Part shown: positions 38,489 through 47,866 of the stretch, piece by piece
Numbering within the stretch: position 1 is the first letter of the stretch
How the letters are laid out: each line of letters starts with the position of its first letter
Notes under the pieces: model-generated
What the model was told of the DNA's origin: nothing
Seen by the model: only the letters and a program-made list of their open reading frames with translations
Databases searched by the model: none
Position numbers and translations under genes: made by a program
Source: Neotamlana laminarinivorans
Lineage (GTDB): Bacteria > Bacteroidota > Bacteroidia > Flavobacteriales > Flavobacteriaceae
Assembly: GCF_020523925.1 (NCBI RefSeq)
Contig: NZ_JAJAPW010000001.1
Coordinates: 806,001 to 870,000 of the forward strand
Direction: 5' to 3'
DNA length: 64,000 nucleotides

Positions 38489-41314
38489 TTGAAATTTCGC
38501 CTAATTATCTCTATTGCATTTTGCACTTTATTCAATTTGGCTACAAGTCAAAATAAAATAGAATTACAGGCAAATTTCAACTTAGAACAAAGAGAAATAA
38601 AAATATCACAATCTATTACCTATTTTAATACTTCTAAAACAGTATTAGATACTATTTACTTAAATAATTGGGCAAATAGTTTTTCTTCAAAAAAAACACC
38701 TTTAGCAAAACGCATAGCCGAAGAATACAAAAACGATTTTCATTTAGCTAAAAGCGAAGATCGTGGCTACTCTGTAATTACATCAATAACTCAAAATAAA
38801 GAATCATTACATTTTTCAGAATTAAAAAATCAAACAGATGTTATTAAAGTAGCTTTAAATAAACCTTTACAACCTAATGAATCATACCATATTCATTTAG
38901 AATATTTAGTGCGTATACCTAACGCAAAGTTTACAGGTTATGGAGTTACCGATAATTTTGATTATAATTTAAGATACTGGTACATTACACCAGCAGTATA
39001 TAATGGTGAATGGCAATATTACAGCAACAAAAATTTAAACGATTTATTTATTCCTATATCCGATTTAAATTTTGAATTAAAAATACCTAAAGGATATACA
39101 TTAATTTCAGAACTAGATACAGAAAAAATTGATGATAATTTAGCTGAAAGCATCATATATTTAGAGGGTAAAAACAGAATAAACACCAAGCTGTATATAG
39201 CAAAAAAATCTACCTTTAATACCATTCAAGACGAAAACTTAGCCCTTGTTTCTAATCTTGAAGACAAAAATTTAGAAGTTATTGAAAAGGTTTTAATAAC
39301 CGAAAAAGTAACTAAGTACTTAAAAACTAAGTTTGGAGAATATCCGCATAAAAGACTCCTTCTTTCTCAAATAGACTACAATAAAGATCCGCTTTATGGC
39401 CTTAATTTTTTACCTAATTTTATTCGTGCCTACCCGAACAGTTTTGAATATGAAGTTAAACTTCTAAAAATTGCTATTCGTAATTATCTAGAAAATGTAT
39501 TACTTATAAATCCACGAAAAGAACAATGGCTGCTTGATGGTATTCAAACCTACTATCTTATTACCTACATAGAAGAATTTTATCCAAACATGAAGTTTTT
39601 TGGTGGTATTGCAGACATTTGGGGTATTCGCTCTTTTCATGCGGCCGACATGAAATTTAACGACAAATATAATTTAGCTTTTATGCTTATGGCGCGAACA
39701 AATCGCGATCAACCCCTCAGTATGCAAAAAGATTCGTTGTTAAAGTTTAATAGTAATATAGCAAATAAATACAAAGCTGGTATTGGTTTAAAGTACTTAG
39801 ACGATTATGTAAATAATAATGTTGTGGAGCACAGCATTGAAACCTTTGTAAAAACCAATAAGTTAAAACCAACATCTCCGGAAGTTTTTAGAGATTTTAT
39901 TACCTCAAAAACCAACAAAAATATCAATTGGTTTTTTACAGATTATTTAACCACTAGAAAAAAATTAGATTTTAAAATTAAAAAAATTACCAAAACAGAA
40001 GATTCTATAACTGTTAGCATAAAAAACAAAAGAGAAAACAATATGCCGGTTTCTTTATATGCTTTAAAAAACGATAGCATCATCTCCAAAACATGGATTG
40101 ATAGTATTGAAGGTGTAAAAATATTAACCATACCCAGAAACAACGCCACTAAACTGGTTTTAAATTATAACAATAAAATACCTGAAATAAATTTACGCGA
40201 CAACTGGAAATCATTAAAAGGCCTAAGTAACAAACCACTACAATTTAGGTTATTTCAAGATATTGAAGACCCCAATTATAGCCAAGTATTTTTTATGCCT
40301 ATTGTAGAGTTTGATAATATTTACGATGGCTTTACATTAGGTTTAAAAGCCTACAATAAAACCGTTTTACGTAAACTGTTTAATTATAAAATACAGCCGC
40401 AATACGCCTTTAAATCTAAATCTTTAACAGGTTCCTTATCACTATCTAAAACACATTATTTTCAAAACAAAAACCTGTATTATATGACGTATGGTGTAGG
40501 TAGCAGTTATACATCGTATGCTGAAGATTTATTTGCTCGAAAAATAACACCATCTATAACCTTTGGATTTCGTGAAGACGACGACTTTCGATCTAACAAA
40601 AGAAAATTTCTTCAATTTAGATATGTAGATATTCATCGCGATAAAGATGATAATAATTTACTATCATCCGAAGAACCAAATTATAGTGTTTTTAATGCAC
40701 GCTACACACACTCCAACGACAACTTAATTAATTACAGTCGTTGGTACGCCGACTTTCAATTAGGCGCACAATTTAGCAAACTAGCGTTCAATTATGAATT
40801 TAGAAAATTATTTGAAAGTAACAGACAATTAAACCTTAGGTTTTTTACTGGTACTTTTTTAAAAAATGAAACCGATTTAACATCAAACTACTTTAGTTTC
40901 GCTTTAGATAGGCCTACAGATTATTTATTTGATTATTCATATTTAGGAAGATCTGAGGAATCTGGAATATTTAGTCAACAATACATTGATGCAGAAGGCG
41001 GTTTTAAATCAAAATTAAGACCCGAGTATGCCAATCAATGGATTTCTACACTTAATGTAAGTACAACCATCTGGAATTACATTTTGGCATACGGAGATAT
41101 AGGTTACATAAAAAACAAAAATAATACTGCGGAGTTTGTTTACGATTCTGGTGTTCGAGTAAATTTAGTTACAGATTATTTTGAAATATATTTCCCAGTA
41201 TATTCAAACCTAGGTTGGGAAATTAGTCAATCTAGTTATGCCGAAAAAATTAGATTTAAAATCACTTTAGAGCCGCAAGCACTTCTTGGGCTATTTAGAC
41301 GACGTTGGTTTTAA
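38489..41314 (+). CDS. M1-aminopeptidase-like protein without active site, joined to a C-terminal barrel
   Basis: 941 residues from a TTG at 38489. That codon gives a clean signal peptide (MKFRLIISIAFCTLF, cleavage after TSQ); a TTG at 38405 would add 28 residues ahead of it. Residues about 25-560 follow the M1 metallopeptidase plan: N-terminal beta domain, then the catalytic helices, where WLLDGIQTYY matches the WLNEGFATY segment. The HExxH zinc motif expected just before it is absent (the helix reads IAIRNYLENV). The last 350 or so residues are strand-rich with charged loops and end in RRRWF, like an outer-membrane beta-barrel. A surface or periplasmic non-enzymatic role is inferred. Confidence 0.72.
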   Translation: MKFRLIISIAFCTLFNLATSQNKIELQANFNLEQREIKISQSITYFNTSKTVLDTIYLNNWANSFSSKKTPLAKRIAEEYKNDFHLAKSEDRGYSVITSITQNKESLHFSELKNQTDVIKVALNKPLQPNESYHIHLEYLVRIPNAKFTGYGVTDNFDYNLRYWYITPAVYNGEWQYYSNKNLNDLFIPISDLNFELKIPKGYTLISELDTEKIDDNLAESIIYLEGKNRINTKLYIAKKSTFNTIQDENLALVSNLEDKNLEVIEKVLITEKVTKYLKTKFGEYPHKRLLLSQIDYNKDPLYGLNFLPNFIRAYPNSFEYEVKLLKIAIRNYLENVLLINPRKEQWLLDGIQTYYLITYIEEFYPNMKFFGGIADIWGIRSFHAADMKFNDKYNLAFMLMARTNRDQPLSMQKDSLLKFNSNIANKYKAGIGLKYLDDYVNNNVVEHSIETFVKTNKLKPTSPEVFRDFITSKTNKNINWFFTDYLTTRKKLDFKIKKITKTEDSITVSIKNKRENNMPVSLYALKNDSIISKTWIDSIEGVKILTIPRNNATKLVLNYNNKIPEINLRDNWKSLKGLSNKPLQFRLFQDIEDPNYSQVFFMPIVEFDNIYDGFTLGLKAYNKTVLRKLFNYKIQPQYAFKSKSLTGSLSLSKTHYFQNKNLYYMTYGVGSSYTSYAEDLFARKITPSITFGFREDDDFRSNKRKFLQFRYVDIHRDKDDNNLLSSEEPNYSVFNARYTHSNDNLINYSRWYADFQLGAQFSKLAFNYEFRKLFESNRQLNLRFFTGTFLKNETDLTSNYFSFALDRPTDYLFDYSYLGRSEESGIFSQQYIDAEGGFKSKLRPEYANQWISTLNVSTTIWNYILAYGDIGYIKNKNNTAEFVYDSGVRVNLVTDYFEIYFPVYSNLGWEISQSSYAEKIRFKITLEPQALLGLFRRRWF

Positions 41315-41424
41315 CTCATTAAAAAATAATCACCTTTTACTTCTTTTTTTAAAAATATTTTAAACAAAACTTAATATATTTTAATTTTATTGCAACATTC
41401 ACAAAATCATGTAATCATTTTTAA

Positions 41425-41455
41425 TTGCATAATAGTAGGATTTTCACTATTTTTG
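41425..41455 (+). promoter_or_regulatory. Promoter of the fused E1 dehydrogenase gene
   Basis: TTG at 41425-41427, a 20-bp spacer and TATTTTTG at 41448-41455 match the flavobacterial consensus TTG-N17-23-TAnnTTTG. The start codon is 25 bp downstream. Confidence 0.75.
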
Positions 41456-41480
41456 CAAAACCAAAAAAAGCATATACCTC

Positions 41481-43892
41481 ATGCAAACCATACCTGATTT
41501 AAAAAACAATATTTCTTTTGATGATTTTAAAACTGAAGTTCTTTCTGATTACAAAATAGCCGTAGAAAGTCGAGAATGTAGTTTACTTGGTCGAAGAGAA
41601 GTACTTACAGGAAAGGCTAAATTTGGAATTTTTGGAGACGGTAAAGAAGTACCTCAACTTGCTATGGCTAAAGCATTTGCTAAAGGCGATTGGCGTTCGG
41701 GTTATTACCGAGACCAAACCTTTATGATGGCTATTGGAGAATTTACTAAAGAACATTTTTTTGCCGGTTTATACGCCGATACCAATATAAAACATGAACC
41801 CATGTCGGCAGGTCGCCAAATGGGCGGTCATTTTGTTACACATAGTTTAGACGATAACGGTAACTGGAAAGATCTAACAAATCAATATAACTCTAGTGCA
41901 GATATTTCACCAACAGCAGCTCAAATGCCGCGTTTACTTGGTTTAGCACAAGCCTCTAAAATTTTCAGACATGTTGAAGGCATTAACACTACAAAATTTT
42001 CTATTAAAGGAAACGAAGTAGCTTGGGGAACTATAGGTAATGCAAGTACCAGCGAAGGTTTATTTTTTGAAACTATAAATGCAGCCGGTGTACTGCAAGT
42101 GCCAATGGTAATTAGTATTTGGGATGACGAATATGGTATTTCTGTCCACGCTAAACACCAAACAACAAAAGAAAATATTTCTGAAGTTTTAAAAGGATTT
42201 CAACGAGATAAAGATAATAACGGATTTGAAATTTTAAGAGTAAAAGGTTGGGATTATCCTAACTTAGTAGCCACTTACCAAGAAGCAGGTGCCATTGCTC
42301 GCGAAGAACATGTACCTGTAATTATACATGTTACAGAAGTTACCCAACCGCAAGGGCATTCAACATCTGGTTCTCACGAACGCTATAAAAGCCCAGAACG
42401 ATTAGCCTGGGAAAAAGATCACGACTGCAATTTAAAAATGCGTGAATGGATTCTTGAAAGTGGTATTGCCACAGAAGAAGATTTAGTAAAAATTGAACGT
42501 AATGCAAAACGTGAGGTTAGAGAAGCTAAAAAAAATACTTGGAATACCTTTTTAAAACCAATAGCTAAAGAACAACAAGAGCTTATAGTTCTGTTAAAAT
42601 CTATAGAAACAAAAAGTGCCAATGGCGTTTTTATAGCTAAGCTAAAACAAAGTTTAGAAGCTATAGATGAGCCAACCAGAAAAGATATTTTATCGCATGC
42701 CAGAAAAACGTTAAGATATCTTTTAAATGAAAACTTCGAAGAAAAACAAAAACTACAAAGTTGGATAAATAATATTTTTGATTACGTTCAACCTAAATTT
42801 AGTTCTCATGTTTTTTCTGAAACAGAACGAGCTAATACACGTATAAAAGAAATAAAGCCAACATACAACGACGAAGCAGAACTTGTTGATGGACGTATTA
42901 TTTTACGTGATAATTTTGAAGCAATATTTCAAAATATACCTGAAGCTTTAGTTTTTGGTGAAGATTCTGGAAATATTGGAGACGTAAACCAAGGTTTAGA
43001 AGGTTTACAAGAAAAATTTGGCGATTTAAGAGTAGCCGATGTAGGTATTAGAGAAGCTACAATTATTGGTCAAGGTATTGGTATGGCATTACGCGGGTTA
43101 AGGCCCATTGCCGAAATTCAATACTTAGACTATATTCTTTATGCCATCCAAATCATAAGCGACGATTTGGCTACAACACACTACCGTACTGTTGGAAAAC
43201 AAAAAGCGCCTTTAATTATAAGAACCAGAGGCCATAGACTAGAAGGAATTTGGCATTCAGGTTCTCCTATGGGCGGTATTTTGCATTTAACACGTGGTGT
43301 TAATGTATTAGTACCCCGAAACATGGCTAAAGCTGCTGGTTTTTATAACACCTTACTTCAAGGTAACGATCCTGCTATAGTTATAGAATGTTTAAACGGT
43401 TACCGTTTAAAAGAAAAAATGCCCAACAATTTAGGAACATTAAAAACTCCTATAGGCGTTGTAGAAACTATAAAAGAAGGAGCAGATATTACTGTAGTAT
43501 CATATGGCTCAACATTACGTATTGTTGAGCAAGTTTCAAAAGAACTAATAGCTGTTGGAATTGATATTGAGATTATAGATGTACAATCGCTTCTTCCTTT
43601 CGATTTAAATCATGACATTGTTAAAAGTGTTGAAAAAACAAACCGATTAATAATTATTGATGAAGATGTTCCTGGAGGAGCTTCAGCCTATATTCTTAAC
43701 GAAGTTTTAAATAATCAAAATGCTTATCAATACCTAGATAGTGCACCTAAAACTTTAACAGCAAAAGAGCATCGTCCTGCTTATGGTAACGATGGCGATT
43801 ATTTCTCTAAACCTTCAGCTGAAGATATTTTTGAAGCCATATATGCCATAATGCATGAGAGCAATCCTAAGGATTATCCTAAACTAAGATAA
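41481..43892 (+). CDS. 2-oxoacid dehydrogenase E1, fused alpha and beta subunits
   Basis: 803 residues. The alpha part (about 1-420) and the beta part (about 450-803) of a thiamine-dependent E1 are joined in one chain, as in many Bacteroidota. The beta part is marked by VFGEDSGNIGDVNQGLEGL and VDVQSLLPFDLNHDIVK-like segments. In the alpha part the cofactor motif reads GNASTSEG (N187) and later IWDDEYGIS (D216), where the usual residues are Asp and Asn. It oxidatively decarboxylates a 2-oxoacid, most likely branched-chain or pyruvate; E2 and E3 are not nearby. It has its own promoter and terminator. Confidence 0.9.
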   Translation: MQTIPDLKNNISFDDFKTEVLSDYKIAVESRECSLLGRREVLTGKAKFGIFGDGKEVPQLAMAKAFAKGDWRSGYYRDQTFMMAIGEFTKEHFFAGLYADTNIKHEPMSAGRQMGGHFVTHSLDDNGNWKDLTNQYNSSADISPTAAQMPRLLGLAQASKIFRHVEGINTTKFSIKGNEVAWGTIGNASTSEGLFFETINAAGVLQVPMVISIWDDEYGISVHAKHQTTKENISEVLKGFQRDKDNNGFEILRVKGWDYPNLVATYQEAGAIAREEHVPVIIHVTEVTQPQGHSTSGSHERYKSPERLAWEKDHDCNLKMREWILESGIATEEDLVKIERNAKREVREAKKNTWNTFLKPIAKEQQELIVLLKSIETKSANGVFIAKLKQSLEAIDEPTRKDILSHARKTLRYLLNENFEEKQKLQSWINNIFDYVQPKFSSHVFSETERANTRIKEIKPTYNDEAELVDGRIILRDNFEAIFQNIPEALVFGEDSGNIGDVNQGLEGLQEKFGDLRVADVGIREATIIGQGIGMALRGLRPIAEIQYLDYILYAIQIISDDLATTHYRTVGKQKAPLIIRTRGHRLEGIWHSGSPMGGILHLTRGVNVLVPRNMAKAAGFYNTLLQGNDPAIVIECLNGYRLKEKMPNNLGTLKTPIGVVETIKEGADITVVSYGSTLRIVEQVSKELIAVGIDIEIIDVQSLLPFDLNHDIVKSVEKTNRLIIIDEDVPGGASAYILNEVLNNQNAYQYLDSAPKTLTAKEHRPAYGNDGDYFSKPSAEDIFEAIYAIMHESNPKDYPKLR

Positions 43893-43911
43893 AACACAGT
43901 TTTAATATTTT

Positions 43912-43938
43912 AAACCATCGTTTCGCGATGGTTTTTTT
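43912..43938 (+). terminator. Terminator after the E1 dehydrogenase gene
   Basis: Stem AAACCATCG (43912-43920) with CGATGGTTT (43926-43934), 5-nt loop and T run. Confidence 0.9.
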
Positions 43939-43961
43939 ATATTTATATACAATTAAAAATT

Positions 43962-44225
43962 ATGAAAACGGAATCGCCTTTAATAACTAGAGATTGGTTA
44001 GCTATAGAACGCACTAAACTAGCCAACGAACGCACCTTTTTAGCTTATTTTAGAACGTCTATTGTGTTTTTAGGTACTGGTATTACACTAATAAAACTCC
44101 AATTTTTTTCTGAAATGAAGCCATTTGGCGCCATTTTACTCGCCATAGCTCCAATTATTTTAATTATTGGCATTATAAGACTTATTAGTGTAAAACGAAC
44201 CATAAAAAAACATTACCAAGCTTAA
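43962..44225 (+). CDS. DUF202/YidH-type small membrane protein
   Basis: 87 residues. The signature LANERTFLAYFRTSIVFLGTG is the DUF202 (PF02656) motif, with two membrane helices (about 28-48 and 53-75). The family is widespread and its role is not established. In eukaryotes a related domain occurs in the Vtc polyphosphate complex. The next gene starts 3 bp after the stop. Confidence 0.88.
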   Translation: MKTESPLITRDWLAIERTKLANERTFLAYFRTSIVFLGTGITLIKLQFFSEMKPFGAILLAIAPIILIIGIIRLISVKRTIKKHYQA

Positions 44226-44228
44226 TAC

Positions 44229-44702
44229 ATGAAAGCCGCCACAGTAAAAGAGATTAAAACGGAGTTAAATCAATTATCTACATCAGAATTACAAGAACTT
44301 TGTTTACGTTTATCTCGTTTTAAAATTGAAAATAAAGAGTTACTTACCTACTTACTTTTTGAGTCTCATAACGAAGCTTCTTATATAGAAAGCATAAAAG
44401 CATATATAGATAATGAATTTAATAACATAAACACCAAGAGTATTTTTTACATAAAAAAAAGTATTCGTAAAATTTTAAAAAACGTAAAAAAATATATTCG
44501 TTATACACAAAACAAGGCTACAGAAGCAGAACTACTACTCTATTTTTGTAAAAAACTAAAACATTTTACACCAAGCATATCTAAAAGTACGCAATTACAA
44601 AATATGTACAATAGGCAACTTGAACAAGCCAAAAAACGCATAAATACACTACATGAAGATTTGCAATACGATTTTAATCTAATTATTGAAGAGCTACAGT
44701 AA
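44229..44702 (+). CDS. Hypothetical helical protein
   Basis: 157 residues, no signal peptide or membrane helix, predicted almost wholly helical and rich in Lys, Glu and Leu. I do not recognise a family. It is very probably co-transcribed with the DUF202 gene (3-bp gap). The N-terminal VKEIKTELNQLSTSELQELC resembles helical bundle proteins of unknown function in Bacteroidota. Its stop lies just before the ohrR control region. Confidence 0.75.
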   Translation: MKAATVKEIKTELNQLSTSELQELCLRLSRFKIENKELLTYLLFESHNEASYIESIKAYIDNEFNNINTKSIFYIKKSIRKILKNVKKYIRYTQNKATEAELLLYFCKKLKHFTPSISKSTQLQNMYNRQLEQAKKRINTLHEDLQYDFNLIIEELQ

Positions 44703-44745
44703 TTAATAAAATAGTAAACATTTAACTTAACTTCACAATACATTA

Positions 44746-44777
44746 ACACAATTAAATTGCACACAATTTAATTGTGT
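44746..44777 (+). promoter_or_regulatory. Double OhrR operator
   Basis: Perfect 14-bp inverted repeat ACACAATTAAATTG / CAATTTAATTGTGT around a CACA spacer, ending 14 bp before the ohrR start. Each half is itself close to the palindrome TACAATTAAATTGTA known for OhrR in Bacillus; the right half, ACACAATTTAATTGTGT (44761-44777), is a perfect 8+1+8 palindrome. Two repressor dimers could bind side by side. Confidence 0.8.
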
Positions 44778-44791
44778 ATTAATTTCGCATT

Positions 44792-45220
44792 ATGAAATCA
44801 GATAAGTTAAAATTAAACCAGCAATTATGCTTTCCTATTTATTTATTAGCTAAAGATATTGTAAGTCTTTACAAACCTTTATTGCAAGCCATAAATTTAA
44901 CTTACCCACAGTACTTAGTTATGTTAATACTTTGGGAACACAACGCGCTATCTTTAAAATCTATTGGAGAGAAATTAAGTTTAGATAGCGGTACATTAAC
45001 CCCTTTAATAAAGCGCTTACTATCCAAAGAATTGGTAATAAAAAAACGTAGTGAAAAAGATGAACGGATAGTGAACATTTCGTTAACCGAAAAAGGAAAA
45101 GCTCTAAAAACTGAAGCTCAGTGCATACCGGAAGAACTAATGTCTATTATGAACTTAACCAACGAAGAGCTTGAAAACTTTAGAGAAACAATAAAAAAAA
45201 TACTAAATAAAAGAAAATGA
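44792..45220 (+). CDS. ohrR: OhrR-type MarR-family peroxide-sensing repressor
   Basis: 142 residues. The N-terminal QLCFPIYLLAKDIVSLYKPLL carries C13, equivalent to the peroxide-sensing Cys15 of Bacillus OhrR. The winged helix (about 45-105) has LTYPQYLVMLILWEH and LSLDSGTLTPLIKRL, closely following OhrR. When organic hydroperoxides oxidise the Cys, the repressor leaves its operator. It overlaps ohr by 4 bp and has a clear double operator upstream, so it controls itself and ohr. Confidence 0.93.
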   Translation: MKSDKLKLNQQLCFPIYLLAKDIVSLYKPLLQAINLTYPQYLVMLILWEHNALSLKSIGEKLSLDSGTLTPLIKRLLSKELVIKKRSEKDERIVNISLTEKGKALKTEAQCIPEELMSIMNLTNEELENFRETIKKILNKRK

Positions 45221-45642
45221 AAACAATTTATACCACTGGCGCAACAGCCACTGGAGGAAGAAACGGACGAGTAACTAGCGAGAACAATATTTTAGATATA
45301 GAAGTAAGGCATCCAAAAGCACTTGGTGGTGCTAACAACGATTATGCAAATCCTGAAATGTTATTTGCCGCTGGTTACGCAGCTTGTTTTGATAGTGCCT
45401 TAAACCTAGTAATAAATAAGGGTAAGATTAAAACCGGCACAACCGAAGTAAAAGCAAACATAAGTATTGGGCAATTAGATAATGGTGGCTTTGGTTTAGC
45501 AGCCGAACTATTTATAAATATATCTGGTGTTAGTAATGACCAAGCCCAAAAGTTAGCAGAACAAGCTCATCAAGTATGTCCATACTCTAATGCAACTAGA
45601 AATAACATTGAAGTTAAGCTAACAGTTACTAACAACGATTAA
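45217..45642 (+). CDS. ohr: Organic hydroperoxide resistance protein
   Basis: 141 residues of the Ohr/OsmC family. The two catalytic cysteines are present: C57 in AACFDSALN and C121 in VCPYSNATRNN, which is the Ohr (rather than OsmC) signature. It reduces organic hydroperoxides using lipoylated or dithiol reductants in the cytoplasm. The overlap with ohrR and the shared operator tie its expression to peroxide stress. Confidence 0.96.
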   Translation: MKTIYTTGATATGGRNGRVTSENNILDIEVRHPKALGGANNDYANPEMLFAAGYAACFDSALNLVINKGKIKTGTTEVKANISIGQLDNGGFGLAAELFINISGVSNDQAQKLAEQAHQVCPYSNATRNNIEVKLTVTNND

Positions 45643-45668
45643 AAAAAGAAAAATTTAAAACAAAAAAA

Positions 45669-46304
45669 ATGAGTTTATTAGAAGATTTAAATTGGAGACA
45701 TGCCGTAAAAGCATATAATCCAGAGAAAAAAGTAAGTCAAGAAAATATAGATAAAATTGTTGAAGCTGCTCGTTTAGCTCCAACATCTTCAGGGCTTCAA
45801 CCTTTTAAAGTCTTGGTTGTTACAAATCAAGATTTAAAAGAGAAATTAGTTAAAGGCGCTTTAAACCCAGAATGTATGCGCGATTGTTCGCATGTTATTG
45901 TTTTTGCTGCTTGGGATAGGTACACCGAAGAACGCATAGACAAGGTTTACAACTTTACTACAGACGAAAGAGGCTTACCTAGAGGACGATTTAGTAGTTA
46001 TACAGACAAGCTTAAAGCTTTATATTTAAATCAACCTGCGGAAGAAAATTTTGCACACATAGCTAGACAAACCTATATTGCATTAGGTTTAGCTTTAGCT
46101 CAAGCTGCAGAATTAAAGGTAGACACAACACCTGCTGAAGGTTTTAGTAATGCCGTTGTAGATGAAGTTTTAGAGCTTGAGAAACTAGGTTTAAAAAGTG
46201 TATCATTAATGTATGTTGGTGTTGCAGACAACGAAAATGACTGGATAGCACACATGAAAAAAGTACGTATACCAACTAATGAGTTTTTAGTTGAATATAA
46301 ATAA
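45669..46304 (+). CDS. NAD(P)H-dependent nitroreductase-family flavoprotein
   Basis: 211 residues of the NfsB-type nitroreductase family, FMN-dependent. Motifs: LNWRHAVKAYNPEKKVSQ at the N-terminus, EAARLAPTSSGLQPFKVLVV (FMN phosphate contacts) and MYVGVADNENDW near the end. It reduces quinones, nitro compounds or enones. It lies 26 bp after ohr with no terminator between, so it probably belongs to the OhrR-controlled unit, consistent with handling oxidised products. Confidence 0.88.
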   Translation: MSLLEDLNWRHAVKAYNPEKKVSQENIDKIVEAARLAPTSSGLQPFKVLVVTNQDLKEKLVKGALNPECMRDCSHVIVFAAWDRYTEERIDKVYNFTTDERGLPRGRFSSYTDKLKALYLNQPAEENFAHIARQTYIALGLALAQAAELKVDTTPAEGFSNAVVDEVLELEKLGLKSVSLMYVGVADNENDWIAHMKKVRIPTNEFLVEYK

Positions 46305-46322
46305 GACTTGAATTTTATAGCT

Positions 46323-46364
46323 AAAAAAGCTCAAAATCTAAATTAGGTTTTGAGCTTTTTTTTA
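46323..46364. terminator. Bidirectional terminator between ohr operon and phosphoesterase
   Basis: Long stem AAAAAAGCTCAAAATCTAA (from 46323) pairing with TTAGGTTTTGAGCTTTTTT, with one T-G wobble, a short loop and T run. It can work for both convergent units. Confidence 0.92.
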
Positions 46365-46378
46365 TTATCCATCGTGTA

Positions 46379-47866
46379 TCATTTAAATAAAACTCTATTT
46401 CCTATTACATAAAAATTCTGTGATGTATTTTTTGCTTTAATATTTATTAAATAAGCTCCTGGATTTAATGAATCGGGAATTTTAATTCGCCATAAATGCT
46501 TCGTTTTTGTAACTGGTTTTGGACTTTTACTTATGTTGAGGCTATTATATCTTCCTAATTCTTGAATTTTATAAAATCTCTTTAATTGCGGATCAACATC
46601 ATAATGATATTGCATTGAATGCCAATTTTTATTATTAAAACTAATTTCCACTTTAGTATTACTATCTGCCGCAAATACATTTGCGTAAATATAGGGTTCA
46701 TTTAAAGTATTTAAACCTGTATCCCACTCATTAACTTCGGGCACCCAAATATTCATTTGCTTTGTATCTGGAGCACCAGACACTTTATAATTAAAACTCC
46801 TACTACTTCCTTCGGCAAACATAAACCAATATCCTTTTGGTGTACCATCGTACATCATTCCAAACGGTATACCACGAATGTCGTGAGCTCCTTGCCACCA
46901 TGAACCACAAACAGCCCCACAAACTATTTCATGAATTGGCTGTTGGGTTTCCCCCCTACTATAATAATTATGGTATTGAGTATGTGTGTGGCCAGATGCT
47001 ATAAACACATCTTTGAAAGGTTTTAAAATGTCTATAATACTATCTTTATTTAAAACCTCATCAAACGGAATATGCATTGCTAGATTAATAGCCTCATACT
47101 TAGTTTTATTCAAGCTTATTATACTTTTAATAAAACTCATTTGGTCGTTATCTATTACAGCATTGTACTTACCATTAGGTAGAGGGTTAATGTTGTTTAA
47201 TACCAAAAACAAATTTTTACCATACTCGAAAGCATAATAGGATGGCCCAAAATTAGCTTCAAAACTACTGTCTCTATCTCTAAATTTAACTTTATCAAAA
47301 TTTAAATCATGATTACCTATAACATAAAAAACAGGAACTCCAACCAACCCAAGCACCTTAGATAAAGGATTAAAAATATTTAAATTATCAAAAGATAAAT
47401 CGCCCAGAGGCATTATAAAATCTGGCTTATTAATTGCTAATTCTTCTGTTACTAATTTACCTACATGGTGTACATCATCAATTACATCTACCTGTACATC
47501 ACCCAAAAAAGCTATTTTAGATTTCGGGCTTTCATCATTTTTATATAGTGGAAAATTATATTCTTTTGATGTTACATCTTTGGGGTTAAAATAAAACTGT
47601 ACTGTATTTTCCTTATTAAGTTTAGAAATATAACCTGATGGCTTTATTATAAAAACTAAATTACCAGAAATTGCATTAATTTTATATTCTCCTTTACTGC
47701 CTGTTGTAACTACATCTTTGCCATTACTAACCAATATATTTGGCATTGGATTTTCTTCTGCATCAAATACACCATTATTATTTTTATCTAAAAAAACGGT
47801 ACCCGTAAAGGTTTGGCTAATAGAAACATTACAGATTAAAACAATTAATAGTAGTAGCCTTTTCAT
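46379..47866 (-). CDS. Secreted calcineurin-like phosphoesterase
   Basis: 495 residues with a signal peptide (cleavage near NVSISQ). An N-terminal SdrD/B-like domain (GTVFLDKNNNGVFDAEE) precedes the metallophosphatase core (about 110-330): FLGDVQVD, LGDLSFDN, VIGNHDLNF and ASGHTHTQYH supply the two-metal ligands. A C-terminal beta domain follows (about 340-495). Members hydrolyse phosphomonoesters or phosphodiesters in the periplasm or outside. Its start overlaps the stop of the alkaline-phosphatase fusion by 4 bp, so the two are coupled. Confidence 0.92.
   Translation of the reverse strand: MKRLLLLIVLICNVSISQTFTGTVFLDKNNNGVFDAEENPMPNILVSNGKDVVTTGSKGEYKINAISGNLVFIIKPSGYISKLNKENTVQFYFNPKDVTSKEYNFPLYKNDESPKSKIAFLGDVQVDVIDDVHHVGKLVTEELAINKPDFIMPLGDLSFDNLNIFNPLSKVLGLVGVPVFYVIGNHDLNFDKVKFRDRDSSFEANFGPSYYAFEYGKNLFLVLNNINPLPNGKYNAVIDNDQMSFIKSIISLNKTKYEAINLAMHIPFDEVLNKDSIIDILKPFKDVFIASGHTHTQYHNYYSRGETQQPIHEIVCGAVCGSWWQGAHDIRGIPFGMMYDGTPKGYWFMFAEGSSRSFNYKVSGAPDTKQMNIWVPEVNEWDTGLNTLNEPYIYANVFAADSNTKVEISFNNKNWHSMQYHYDVDPQLKRFYKIQELGRYNSLNISKSPKPVTKTKHLWRIKIPDSLNPGAYLINIKAKNTSQNFYVIGNRVLFK

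Noticed and set aside
41570-41600. A third pair of TCGA cores 21 bp apart, resembling the element at 1467 and 6891
   Set aside because: It lies inside the E1 dehydrogenase coding sequence, where two Arg codons seven codons apart create it. The conserved flanking half AGTTATTGG is absent.
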